Source: Argopecten irradians (lineage: Eukaryota; Mollusca; Bivalvia; Pectinida; Pectinidae). Taken from it: DNA of 64,000 bases. The stretch covers positions 53,331,944 to 53,395,943 of the forward strand of contig NC_091134.1 in assembly GCF_041381155.1 (NCBI RefSeq), given 5' to 3'. A model generated the notes under the pieces. It was not told the DNA's origin. It made no database searches and worked only from the letters and a program-made list of their open reading frames with translations. Shown one piece after another: positions 46,161 to 58,203 of this stretch (its first letter is position 1; every line of letters starts with the position of its first letter). Made by a program: the position numbers and the translations under genes.

Positions 46161-47230
46161 TTACATAATAAAAACGACTAGCATCTATACATAATGGAGC
46201 GACGAGACACACATTTTGAATAACCAAATGCTGGGTACTGGTATGGAACAAAGTATCAAATAAAAACGGAGACAAGCAAATGAAAAACAGAGAACAAAAA
46301 AAGCAAGATAAACATAATAAGTAATCCGAAACAGATTCCTTCATTCCTTCTATCAAGAGGGATTGGCAGCAAAAGAAATAATATGAACGGTATTTGAATA
46401 TCCTTCCTTCTATTAATAAACTGACAACATATAGACATAGATCTTTACAACATTAACCATTAATAGTTGTACATATTTATCAAAACCTATATACAATACA
46501 TGTTCAAATCAAAAGGATAGTGGTGAAAGTGGGGTTTGAATAGGGGTATGCTAAGTTTATATTAGAATGGATCATATAAAGATATTTGTGCATGCATGCT
46601 ATTCGGAAATATTCACACACACGGCCGTAAATATGCAAACAAATAGGAATAACCAACCGGTTGGTGTCGGGTAGGGGCAATCGAATTAAAAAACGCGGTG
46701 TTAACCAGTAACTATGCTCCCGATAATAAAAAACCCACATTAACCTGCGAGAAGCTTAAGACTGTAATAAACCATAAATGTAATACTCTATATGGTACAT
46801 ATGTACACAGTCAATTTTGATTGTGGACCTTATTAATTAATTAGTTAATTCACACATTACAAATGATATTTTATATATCAGTGTCTTGAGTCTAGTTATC
46901 AAATCAAGCATTTTTTATGTGCAATAAAAAGAAGCATTAATTTCACTGTAATAAAATTACGATCTTATTACGATCAAATATCTGTGCAAAGGACGAAACG
47001 CAAAACTCGCAAATTGTAATATCGTGCAAAAATTACATTTTCGCAGTGAAATATAGGGTTTTAAAGTGAATATATATATAACATTTTTCACTCGAGTGAA
47101 AATACCAGTTTTTCAATATTGAAATCAGAGCATTTACAGTGAAAATATCGCTTTGGCGTTATTTGCTTTTAAAATTCCGTACCAAATGTATAATATTACT
47201 TGTATCAAATGGTAAATATACGTCACTTCC
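46161..47230. other. No gene seen
   Basis: Several hydrophobic minus-strand frames (46150-46740) may be LINE leader or chance. The rest is AT-rich with no recognisable repeat. Confidence 0.45.
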
Positions 47231-47910
47231 GCCAAATAGCCTAAAGATTGTTGACATTGTCGCCACCGGCCATCTCCAGACTGCGCCTTAACGCCGGGTT
47301 CTTTCAGACAACATTTTATGAGAAGTGGTGAGTAAACTACAAAGCTATATGCGTTTACTTGTATTTAGACATAAGTTTTTGTATGAATGTATATAGAATA
47401 TTATGCAGTTAAGTAAGCTTTTGTCTTCTGTAAGCAGAATATAGAGTCTACCATCTTCATCACTTGGGGTAAGGATCACATGCACGTACGTACCAATAGT
47501 ATCGATGTTGTTGCTCAAAAGAAAATTATCAATGCGCAAATCAGATAGTTTAACATCTGTGACCTTTACTTTTATAATCTGGGCGTTAAAACAAACCGTT
47601 ATTGTCTGCTCTAGAAATAAGAGCGGAATATCGGATAAATATGTCGCAATTATGGAAGTTTGTTGTCATTTTCGGCCATGTTAAGATTTTATTTTTGTAG
47701 TTTTGGTCAAAGACCGATTATGGCATTTTATGTAACAAGTTAAAGCTAATAGAATACTTTATAACTATGTTTTATTTTTCATACATAAAAGTCTTTTTTA
47801 TGACTTATTAGTAATAAGTCAATACCACTTGTTCACTCGTTCACAAATTTTGTAAGGAAGGGAATTCTAAAAATAAGTTCATGTATATAAAGAGGCGTGG
47901 CCAGGTGTCA
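47231..47910 (+). promoter_or_regulatory. Duplicated IAP promoter and 5'-UTR exon, copy 1
   Basis: Collinear with 57100-57750. A short GC-richer block GCCGGGTTCTTTCAGACA (from 47293) ends at a donor GTGAGT (47328), fitting a non-coding first exon joined to the BIR exon by the acceptor at 48430. Downstream landmarks shared with copy 2 include GTATAAAGAGGCGTG-like words near 47886. No TATA box is assigned. Confidence 0.6.
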
Positions 47911-48430
47911 TTCAAAATCTGTACGCTGAATGAGTTTTGTTCCCGAGTAGTGATTTGTTTTTTGTTTCATTTAACAAATCACTATAAAGCATACATTGAT
48001 AGTAGGTACAATTGTATATTTTATGTTTTGGACTGAGACAACACGAAACGCAAGGTGAATTTGTTGAAAATTCAAATGAAATACAACGTTTGGGATTGAT
48101 TGTTGCCTACAACTGCAGACACAGGGTTAATCTTAGATTTGGATAAAAAATTTCTTTTCACAGTTGTCATATGTTACCATTCAATAAATTGTTAAATGGA
48201 AATGGGTTACATTTTATTCATGTAGGCCTATTCGGAACCGACAATATCAGAAAAAATGTATTCTGCAAAAAAACTTTTGTTTTGCTTTTTTTTTGCATCG
48301 TAGCAACTTGGAATCATAGTGTGGACATCTTAAAGATGATAAATCTTGGATGATGGATTGTTGTTTTTTTCCTTTTTAAAATTATCGTGCACATATATAT
48401 ACTACTATTCGAAATGTAATATTATTTTCA

Positions 48431-49511
48431 GATTGAAAACGTTATAAAATATGGATGACAACGCAATATATAGCAGTCGTATTCGAGAAGAAAGCTTTAC
48501 AGTATGGCCTCACTCAAACATTCCAACAGGACCACTTGTGATAGCGGGCTTCTCCTGTATCGACCCCGAAACTTCAACAGTAGGATGTACAGCCTGTGGG
48601 CTTGAGATGAGCGCTTCCGATCTAAACAGAACAAGTCCCTAGTACTACCATGTGTTACAGTCACCCGAATGCTCGTTCTTCTACCCGGATATGTCGCACA
48701 GGATGGAGCAGGACCGAAGACAGTCTTTCCTGTACTGGACGGGGCACCAGGAGGGACCGGATGTGGAGGACTTGGTGACGGCTGGATTTTATGTAGCAGG
48801 TACAGATGTATTTCATTTTTAACAAAATAAATGTCGGAAAAATAAAGAAAATGAGAGTTGATTTGACACGAGTAGCAAACATATTGGTATGAAGCAGATA
48901 CATTATACGAAAAATTGAACTGATCACAAACCGTTCTCCATACCTCTTATCTCGGGCTTTACTTCAGCCCGCTATCACAAAAAGACAAGTTATCAGAATC
49001 TTAGTTATGTACTTTAACCATTTAAGGTCATTTTAATATATGACTAAATGAGTGTAAAAAGCAGGTGTATTTCTTATTTTTTTAATAGAAGAAAAAAATA
49101 TTGTTATTTGGTTTTGACTAATTTCGAAAGCATTAGGACGAAAACAAAACAATAAATTTTTATAACGAAATGATTCTACTGAAATAATCATGCTAATGTT
49201 CATATAGAGTTCATAACGTGAAAGATTTATCAATACAAATGGTGTCATATTTTCATTCGTTCAACTAGAGTTGTAAGGTCTTGCAGGTTTTTTTAACGTG
49301 GTCTTCTAGGAAAAGCATTAAATACCTAACACATATTATGTATTTTTATTTTGTTTCAGAGTTTGGAGAAGACAACTTTCGCTGTTTCTGCTGTGATCTA
49401 CGTCTACCTTTACAGAATCTCACAACAAGTGTCAGGCAGGAACACGCTCGATTGAGTCCAAGCTGTATCTTCATCCGGAACCTAATGATACAGGAATTAT
49501 ACCATAATTAA
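48431..49511 (+). pseudogene. Two-BIR inhibitor-of-apoptosis-like gene with an internal stop (exons 48431-48799, 49360-49511)
   Basis: After the acceptor ATTTTCAG (48430) the ATG at 48451 opens BIR1: REESFTVWPHS, VIAGFSC, C-x2-C in CTAC, then a TAG at 48640 in place of the conserved Trp, then YYHVLQSPEC with the zinc His and Cys. The same frame continues into BIR2: RRQSFLYWTGH, LVTAGFYVAG, intron 48800-49359 (GTACAG ... TTTCAG, phase 1), CFCC, sixteen residues to His, and SPSC. The stop is at 49511, and there is no RING or other domain after it. BIR domains bind caspases or IAP-binding peptides. The TAG truncates the product; an ATG at 48691 could still give BIR2 alone. The 5' exon is the block at 47.3 kb. 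Confidence 0.8.
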
Positions 49512-51515
49512 CAGCCCCATCCTGTTGTCATAAGTCAGTTTAGAGTCGCAAGGATATATGTTTATTTTGAAAAAAATAGGACAAACATTTAAGAAAGGAA
49601 ATAAGACGATGTCCGATGTATTCCTGTCAAAATTACCAAATAAAATATTTGGGTTTTTTTAATGGCACGTGACATGATGATAATTATTCAATGATAATAA
49701 ACTATTTCAATATTTTCAATGTAGTTTGACTAATGTATAATAATGTACAGTATTAGTTTAAGCATTGATTTTATTCTGTAATAGTCCAATATTTTCTGTG
49801 ATCTTAGCATTACCATCCCAACAAATAAAACAAGATAAGACGTTTTTTTACATTCATATTTTATATCATAATACTGCATCAATTAAGAACATTCTCTGGT
49901 GCGGTACCAGTTACGTTGATGTCTCGTTTCAACATTGATCAAAGATTTTTTGTGATTTTCTCTTTTTGTAGAAAATTACCATACAAACAACGTGGCAAAA
50001 TAGACATATGTTTTGCAGATTTTTCTATTTGTGAATTTTAAAAATGTTGTAAAATTATAACCTATTAAGCGTCACATCTACTGGATCATAGAATAGTCAT
50101 ATTATTTGAGGATTATCGACGTGAAATTAACATAGTATATGTAAAAGATATTGCCTAGTGATATAATTCTATCTTTTTATTCATAAGAGTAACAATATTA
50201 GCAAAATGTTTCTCCTGAAAAACCTTTAAATAAAAAAAAATCACTAATATACGCGGGAACCAATCTTTAAGTAAAATATGATAATCTATATACATGTATG
50301 TGGTTTATATGGATACCGTGGTCGATTTGATTTTATACTAAAGGAGACGATTGTTTACTATTTATTTCATGCATTTTTATTCGGTAAAACTATCCAAGTA
50401 AGTCACATTACAGTTTTTTCACTTTGTAAAGCTGCTACTTTGTTTCTTACAATGTCCTTAACACCACTACACTATACTGTATGTAAAATATGGATTTCTT
50501 TTAATTGTTTTGAGCAATTGTGATACACAAATATAAATTATTGTCATGAAAATGTATATTGACTTTGTCAATTAAAGCTGCATCAACATCGACATGATTT
50601 AAAAAGAAAATAAAGGCCTCTATTTGAAATACTAATTATTTGTCATATTTCACTGCAGGTAAAAAAGAGTGTCCATAGACCAGTGCTGTCAAAAGTCAGT
50701 AATATCAAATTACGTGTATAGTACCATTTAGAAAATGATTTTACCTATTTTTGATCATGATGCCTAAAACAATTTAAAATGGAATTTTGGCTATTGGTAA
50801 TTTACTCTCAGATTCCTGTGTGGTCCACCAGTTATCGTCCAAGGCGAAGTCAATAACAGGTACAATTTTGAATTCAGAATCACGCACCAGGCTGATCCGA
50901 GTTGTAATTTTTTTAATGCGTTATTATGACTTTCGGAAATACGTTTATGAAGATATTTAAAAAAATTATTTACGGTTTTATTTAAAAAAAAAAATCCAAT
51001 GCCGTTATAGTGATTTTTAAATGGCGTCATTACGACTTTTTGAAAAGGCGTTATAAATACATTTTTGCGTTATTACGCTTATTTTGAAAGGTGTATTACG
51101 ACCTTATTCACAAGATAGCGCTATCTTTTCTTGTTTTACTTTTTAAAATTTTAGGCTTTCGTATTTATCAACAGCTCTAAAAGAAGTAGTATTGTGTTTC
51201 AAATAATTTTATAAGCAATTTTGTACACTCTTATTTTCATGGTGCACCTAAAGTCATACAGAATGTCTGACATGTGTAAGTGATAAGGCATTTATTACTC
51301 TCTATCGAAGTCCCGAGTGACAAAGTATGCGTCTTAACCTCAAACAAAAAGACAGATTGGATGATAAATACACACCCATTGTCCTCCATTTGTCTTACCT
51401 GTACCTATTTTGCTTGTGAATACCTTTCGGTACTAGGGGTTCTTGACTCAATGTTGACACATTTGTCCGTCATTACCAATCGTAAGGATATTTGCGATGT
51501 AAAGATATAATAACT
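49512..51515. other. No gene seen; expected RING absent
   Basis: By comparison with the unit at 38-41 kb a RING exon would be expected between here and 52.7 kb. None is recognisable on the plus strand. Confidence 0.5.
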
Positions 51516-51519
51516 TTAA

Positions 51520-51893
51520 AGATGCTCCACCGCTGACAAATGGTATTTTTTCCACTATCAATAACAGGAGCAGACGATTAAGTATTTTTCTTCAGTTACA
51601 AAAGTTACTTACTTGACACCATTACCACCATTGAAAGTTTAGAGCTTTTTATTTTACTTACTTAAAAAGTTAAAGTTAAGTTAAAAATATGAAAAATAAT
51701 AAATTGCATCCCGCAAAAAATCCGTGACACTATATTCTATATGGAATGAAGTACTGGTTGCGCATGCACCAAAAGCGAAATAAATTATTTTATTTTATTA
51801 TTTGTGTTAATTAGTCATATATATACACGATCAAACACCAATTATTGTTCAAATGATGAATATCATTTAAGCTCTGTCGGCGGTGGAGCATCT
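51520..51893. mobile_element. TTAA-flanked MITE with AGATGCTCCACCGC termini
   Basis: The ends AGATGCTCCACCGCTGAC and GTCGGCGGTGGAGCATCT are inverted repeats (one mismatch) bordered by TTAA at 51516-51519 and 51894-51897. 374 bp, no coding frame. Confidence 0.75.
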
Positions 51894-52433
51894 TTAAATA
51901 AGGGAAATGCTTAACAAAATATATTTGGAGGACAACTTTGTTATTATTAAGCTCTGTCCAACGATTGGAAGAAAAATAAGTACATGTAAATAAACTACCG
52001 GAAACTTCAATTATGTAAGTAAATTGTATTTAAAATCAATCCCATCTGTATTTTTAATTTATAGAATAACTATACCATTGTCAACGTGTCATTCGTTGAT
52101 ATAAAAGTTCCAGATAGGACTTTACAATACCTTTAAGTTTTTTCAGCTATCATATGATAATTAAATAAAACATTCAGCCCCTCTCCTGGTCATATAATCC
52201 TGATTACATTGCAGTAAGGAATTGCATCAAATATAATTTATGTGAAATAGAAACAGAAAAGTATCATAAATTTTTCATACGTTTATTTTGGGAATGCGAT
52301 TAACTTAAAACCCCTTGGCAACTTTTAATTACTTTTAATTGATGGTTAAAAATACAAATCATAAAAAGTTACACTAGATCTAGTATCACTTCTGTTTGAG
52401 AAAAAATATTAAAATAGAAGCTCAAACTTTTAA

Positions 52434-52560
52434 ATGGTGGTAAAGGTGTACAGTAAGTAACTTTTGTAACTGAAGAAAAAACACTTAACCGCCCGCTCCA
52501 GTTTTTGATAGAGAAACGAGAAAAAAATACCATTCGTCGGCGGCGGAGCATCTTTAAAAA
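52434..52560. repeat. Partial copy of the 51520 MITE, inverted
   Basis: Ends CGGCGGCGGAGCATCTTTAA and carries the complement of the ATTTTTCTTCAGTTACAAAAG stretch seen at 51580. The far end is missing. The 170 bp that follow hold nothing clear. Confidence 0.6.
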
Positions 52561-52739
52561 AAAAGATTGAATATACCGCTTAATATTGAAAAAAACCAAA
52601 ACAATTGCAAAGAAAAATATTAGTATTGACCATTCTTACAAGCTATGGGAGGCTGACAAATTAGCTTCATTTCATGATTTCTCCGTCTATATGTATATGC
52701 ATTTTAGCTGGTTCTAATTTAGCCTCACTTATCAGTTCA

Positions 52740-54680
52740 TAAAACTGTTATTACTTTGTGTGTTTATTGTTAGCTTGTATTGGCGGGATACCTTAAAGGT
52801 TTCCGATGTAGATTGAATCTCGACCACATACCTGTGTTGTAACACCTGATCATGGGAAGTGATTTTTATGTTAAGAGACGATTGAAGTCGTTTGTATTTA
52901 TTAACTACGTGTTTAACTAAGCTGACGCTAAATAATTATAGTTAAAGTATAGGTTTACCCAATGATATCAACACGGCAAATATTAAGAAATAACTACTAA
53001 TTGATTGAGTTTTAAACAGTGTGCATCTACAAATTTTGTATTTAGATATTTAATTGTATATTAAAAATTATGGTAATTATTTCTAAATTATTTATTTCCC
53101 TATGTAATATAGAGAATGCTGTTAAATTTGTTTGATTGTGTTTTACATATTTGTTGTGACATAAGATGATCGATTATTCATTCATTGTTATGATTTTCAT
53201 ACTTAAGATTGGTTGGTTGGTATACGATTGTGATAATGAAATTCTTTATCAACACATAGATCCTTGAAATGACATTATATGTGATATTAAGCAAATTATA
53301 CCCGCACGTAATTTCTATTTTAATTTAAGGACAAAAGATATAGGAAAGGATTATCTATTATTTTATCCATTCCATCAATATGCATGCGTTAAGAAATGGA
53401 AAAATAATAAATAAATGTTAGACTAAACTGCATTTTTAAAAATTTAAAGTAAAAGTATGTTAACGTTTCTTATATTCTAAAATTACGTAATACATATCTC
53501 AAAAACTCTATTTTGTGCTGAAAAATGTAACTTAGTACAGTGTAAACAGCGGAAGGTTGTTTTATTACATATTATTATATTATCTTTTGTCTTGTTTTAA
53601 TTCCAACTAGATCATTTTGCAAAATTCATTAACAGTTTTACATGTTATCGTTGCGGAGTTGTTCAATATAATTTATCATTACATATTCCCTTAGAACATA
53701 TTCCTTTGCTGAATTATAAAGACAAAATCAAACGAGTTTTAACCTTTAGATAGCAAAACAAATGAAATGTCGTAAAAAACTATTATTTTGTTATCTTTTG
53801 TTTTATTTTAATTCAAATAAGATCATTTTTAAAAATCATCACCGGTAACAGCTTTTTCACATGCTTTTGTTGTGGAGTTGTCAAATGGTTTTCGTCATAA
53901 CATATTCCTTTCTAAATTTATTTAAACTCTTAGACAAAATTAACTATTTTTAACCTTTGAGTTAGTAAAATAAATGATATATCGTAAAGAACTTTGTTAG
54001 TTAATTTTGATTTTTAATTTTGTTTATAGTATTATTTGTAAATAGTCTACGTTACTCTTTTTGTCTAGATATAGGGTCTCTTTTAATTTGAAGTATGTGG
54101 ATTATTGCCGAGTAAGGTGTCGCCAATTAGGCTTACTTACAATGACTCAGCATTAATGCACACAGGTTAGAAATATATATTCGTTATGGTTATCAATTAT
54201 GGTGTATACATTGTTTAATAATGAATCTTTCTTTGTTTTCATACCAAATCTGGCTTTCTGATTGGCCAATATTTTTTTATTTTTTGCATTTAAGCATTGA
54301 TGTCACTATTTTTTAATTTTGTCGGGGTATGAAAAAAAAATTGTTTGCAAACTGTGTGAATCCGCGTATTCACTCAGTTTGCAAACAATTTTTTTTCTTA
54401 CCCCGATAAAATTAAAAAATAGTGACATCAATGCTTAAATAAATTATTACTAGTACGTTCCTTTTGAAATATTTAATTATATAATTTCTCAATTTGTCGA
54501 GGATCAAATTTTCGCGATAAAAGCAATATCCCGCGAAACCATGAAAATATTAAGTGACGAAAAAACCGGCCATAGGGTATATGGTCTAAAAAGAGGATGC
54601 TCTATCTATATACTGATTTAACAGCCGAGCAATAAACATGAATTATCATATGAACCTAGTTACTGTTTTAAATTCGATTT
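52740..54680 (+). repeat. Duplicated IAP 3' flank, copy 2
   Basis: Homologous to 39480-41335 in the same orientation. Copy 2 is interrupted at about 54224-54443 by a hairpin MITE absent from copy 1, so the MITE arrived after the duplication. Confidence 0.8.
54292..54436. mobile_element. 145-bp fold-back MITE core
   Basis: AAGCATTGATGTCACT at the left is complementary to the right end, and the pairing continues through ACCCCGAYAAAATT and TTTGCAAACAATT to a short loop near GAATCCGCG. Flanks carry CTTTCTGATTGGCCAA, also present inverted in the 55.6-56.3 kb copies. Confidence 0.75.
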
Positions 54681-55629
54681 CAAAATTAAAGTTAAAGAAT
54701 TTAAGACACAACTTACTATTTTAACATTTTCTGGAAGCTTGATGTTGGCTGCCACAGGTTACTCTACATTCATCAAAAAGTGTTTACTTTCTTTTAGACA
54801 ACAAGGGGGTAATTGCAGCTGCCTAGTATTATTTAATGAGCTAGAAGGTCACGTGGTACCAGCATGTCATATGGATCAACAAAGAAAAATCTTTAATCAG
54901 TCCGGCACTATTTGTTAAAGACCACTGAAAGAAATGAAAGTGATAACTACTAAATAACCCAATCAATAACCAAGAGTATGGTTTTATGGTGATATATTTC
55001 TCAATACATGTATATAACGTATAATGCTTCCACAGTTTTTACAAATCTGTTTCAAATAAGACTTAGTCCAAACGTTTGCTTTTGGGTTTTTTTTTTCAAG
55101 AGTAACATATTAATATTGAGTTTAAAAAGATTTTTTTTCATAGGTATATGTGATATATATATTTTTCATTATTTATTCTAAGTAAATAAGTGAAAAAGAA
55201 TCTAGATTAAATGTTAATTTCATGTACTTTTATGAAATAATTGAACACTGATATAAAAAAAAAATACTGTCTCTTCTTGCAATATAAAATAATCTAAAAT
55301 GAATACAAATATTCTATTGAAATTAACATTGTCGATGAGATAATAAATAATGAGGGTCCATTTTAGTAATTCTTCACATATAAGGATAAAGATCGACCGA
55401 CACAAACACTGATCACATATTCCCTAGTATACTTATGATCAATAAAATCTAACTAATAAGTCTAATTTTGATAACTGTAATAGTTCTAATATAAGATTTT
55501 AATGTGATGCTTGTTATGGGTTGTTAGGCATAAAATTGGATATGATCAGATGTCCATTTCAACACCCCTATCTTTCAAACAGTATACACTGATTTTGATT
55601 TTATCTTTTGTACTTCATGGTTTTAAACA
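54681..55629. other. No feature seen
   Basis: AT-rich spacer downstream of the second IAP 3' flank. Confidence 0.5.
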
Positions 55630-56325
55630 TTTAAGCATTGATGTTACTATTTTTCAACTTCATCGGGGTATGAAAGAAATTTTGTTTGCTGTGTGAATCC
55701 GCGTAGCGTATTATCACAAAAGTTTTTTAAACAAAATTTATTTAACGTACGATACCATTGATTTTCCAAAGGATTATTTTTTCTAAATCAATACGCAACG
55801 TCGACGTCTCTATTGTGACGTCATAATAACGTCGGGTTTTCGCGCCATTCTCAGATTTTTTCTTCATAATATATGAAGAAAAAGTATCAGCCAATTAGAA
55901 AGTCGGATTCAGTATGAAAACAAATAAAAAATAATTTATTTAAGCATTGAAGTCACTATTTTAAATTTCATCGGGGTATGAAAGAAATATTGTTTGCAAA
56001 ATGTGAATCCGCGTAGCGGATTCTCACAAAAGTGAGAAAATTTATTTCATAACCCGATGAAATTAATAAAAAATAGCCACTTCAATGCTTATAATTAATT
56101 TTCCAGGCTACTTTATAAAATGAAATACGTTTACACGTACGATTCCATTGATTTTTTCCAAGGGATTATTTTTTCCCAAATCAATACGCAACGTCAATGT
56201 TTCTATTGTGACGTCACGATAACGTCGGGTTTCCGCGCCATTCTCGGATTTTTTTTCCATCGTGGAATGAAAAAAATGAATAGGCCAATCAGAAAGCCAG
56301 AAACAAAAGAGAAAATTAATTATAA
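55630..56325. mobile_element. Two tandem relatives of the fold-back MITE
   Basis: Two diverged head-to-tail copies (55630-55925, 55936-56325). Both have AAGCATTGA, TCATCGGGGTATGAAAG, AATCCGCGTAGCG, the TTCCATTGATTTT block, TTGTGACGTCA and CGGGTTTCCGCGCCATTCTC. Both end near a CCAATYAGAAAG word. Neither encodes a protein. Confidence 0.6.
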
Positions 56326-56527
56326 GTAAATAAATAATTGTATGTCAGTGATGAACACATTAATTGCTGAAATAAATAAATATGAAATTAACTGTACGTT
56401 TACGGAATTCACTGCTGGATAGTTCTTCGAGAACGTTTCTTACAGTCATATTTCATCTGCTTGATGCTCATCTTCTCCTTTCTATAACAATGTGATCATA
56501 TATACGTGTAGTTAAATTTACTCCTGA

Positions 56528-56622
56528 TGTGCGTGCGTGCGTGCGTGAGTGCGCGTGTGTGTGATGGTGTGGGTGCGTGTGTGTGTGTGATGATGTGTGT
56601 GTGAGGGTGTGTGTGTGTGTGT
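56528..56622. repeat. GTGTGT/GTGC microsatellite
   Basis: Impure (GT)n with GTGC and GTGA variants. The minus-strand frame of His/Thr repeats is an artefact of it. Confidence 0.9.
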
Positions 56623-57099
56623 AGACTGGAGATACAAATTTGTTATAATGCTTCAGTGTCTTTCGCAAATCTCATATGTAGCTCTTTCATAACAATTTCC
56701 TCTGTTATTGAATAAAAAAACAGAATTCTGTTTGTTGATTATAATAGTAATTATAATGCCTGACTTTAAACTTAAATACTATTACTACTTGAATATTATA
56801 TATATAAGAATACAGTTTGATTTCAACTTTACTATTTTGGCATGTCGATAGGTACATTTTGTATATATCTCTCTCTATAAATATGTACATATATGCAAGT
56901 TAATGTTTCGTGCTGGCTTGTCTTGTTTAATATGATGAAAATTGAATAAAAATAATAATAATAAAAAATCAACGTTTACCGTAAACTCGTAGTACTAAAA
57001 TTTCATATTTAGAACTGCACTCGTGTTTCGCACGCAAGGGGTCACTTCCTGTACATATGGTTATAACCTTTTATAACACGCACACACGCGAATCCCCAC

Positions 57100-57750
57100 T
57101 ACTGTGTTTCGTCTCCATCTGAATTTGCGCCGGGTTCTTTCAGACAGCATTTCTTGAGAAAGGGTAAGTAAACTACAACGTTACATGTGTTAAATTATAT
57201 TTAGATACAAGTCTTTGTATGTAAGTACTACATGTAGTATATATAATATTATAAAGTTCAGTAAACTTTTATCTTTTGTAAGCAGATCTAGAATATATCG
57301 GATTCACACAAGTGTGTCGATAGTATCGATGGTGTTTATAAAACTTTATCAATTAGCGCAAACAAATTAGAAGTTTAAGATTTTGGACCTTCCTTTTATA
57401 ATCAGTGTAAAACAAACTTTTATTGTCTGCACTGTAAGTAAGAGCGGAATACCTAATTAATCTGAACTGGTCCAATGTGGCATCTACATAATGTATGGAA
57501 GTTGTTTTCATTTTCTCGGTCATGTGTAAATTGTTTTTGACTAAGGCTTATATTTGACCAAAGATCGAATATGGCATTCTATGTAAAGCTAATAGGATAC
57601 TTTATAATTATGTTTTATTATTCATACATATCTAGTAGGCCTATATTTGATGTCTTGTTGGTAATAAATCCGGTAACAAATCCGCTAAAACCACCAGCAT
57701 AAATCTAAAAATAGGTTCAATACGTATACGTATATGTGTATAAAGAGGCG
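57100..57750 (+). promoter_or_regulatory. Duplicated IAP promoter and 5'-UTR exon, copy 2
   Basis: Matches 47231-47910: GCGCCGGGTTCTTTCAGACA (57127) up to a donor GTAAGT (57164), then the same intron start with CTTTTGTAAGCAGA and, further on, GTATAAAGAGGCGTG. No BIR exon follows in the next 2 kb; a SINE and a transposase pseudogene follow, so this third unit is broken or continues outside the window. Confidence 0.6.
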
Positions 57751-57774
57751 TGTCAAACCCGACCAATAATTATA

Positions 57775-57908
57775 AGCAGAGTCTTGTCCAGGAGTGAATT
57801 GCCGGGCCCCAAACACTTAAAGGAAAGAGGCGGAGCCTAAATCAAAGTGTCCTAGGCTCGGTTATAACCGGAACAAGGACGTTAAGCCCCATCAATCAAT
57901 CAATCAAA
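57775..57908 (+). mobile_element. SINE fragment with (ATCA)n tail
   Basis: Contains GGCGGAGCCTAAATCAAAG and GGACGTTAAGCCCC and ends in four ATCA units. The tail and wording are those of a widespread mollusc short repeat. The 5' tRNA-like part is missing. Confidence 0.5.
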
Positions 57909-58203
57909 GTTTGATTTTAAGCTGTAGTTAAGACCACTGACAATATTTTTAAGGAATTTTAAAACTATTAATCAGAATTTTTTTTCAAAATTGTTGTGGA
58001 TTACTTCCAAGATTCAGTGAATTTCTATTTATTTGATGTGTATTCTGTTATGTCTTTTTTCAATAAGCCAAATGATCCTCAATAAATACATAAATGTTTC
58101 TTGACTAGAACCTCTGGCCTCAGAGCATAGTGGAGGGATTTCCTAGTGAGGTAACATATTCACAGTCATTTATACTAAACTGAAGAGCAACATCGTCTCA
58201 TTT

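Noticed and set aside
56468..56668. His/Thr-rich minus-strand frame
   Set aside because: Translation of a GT microsatellite.
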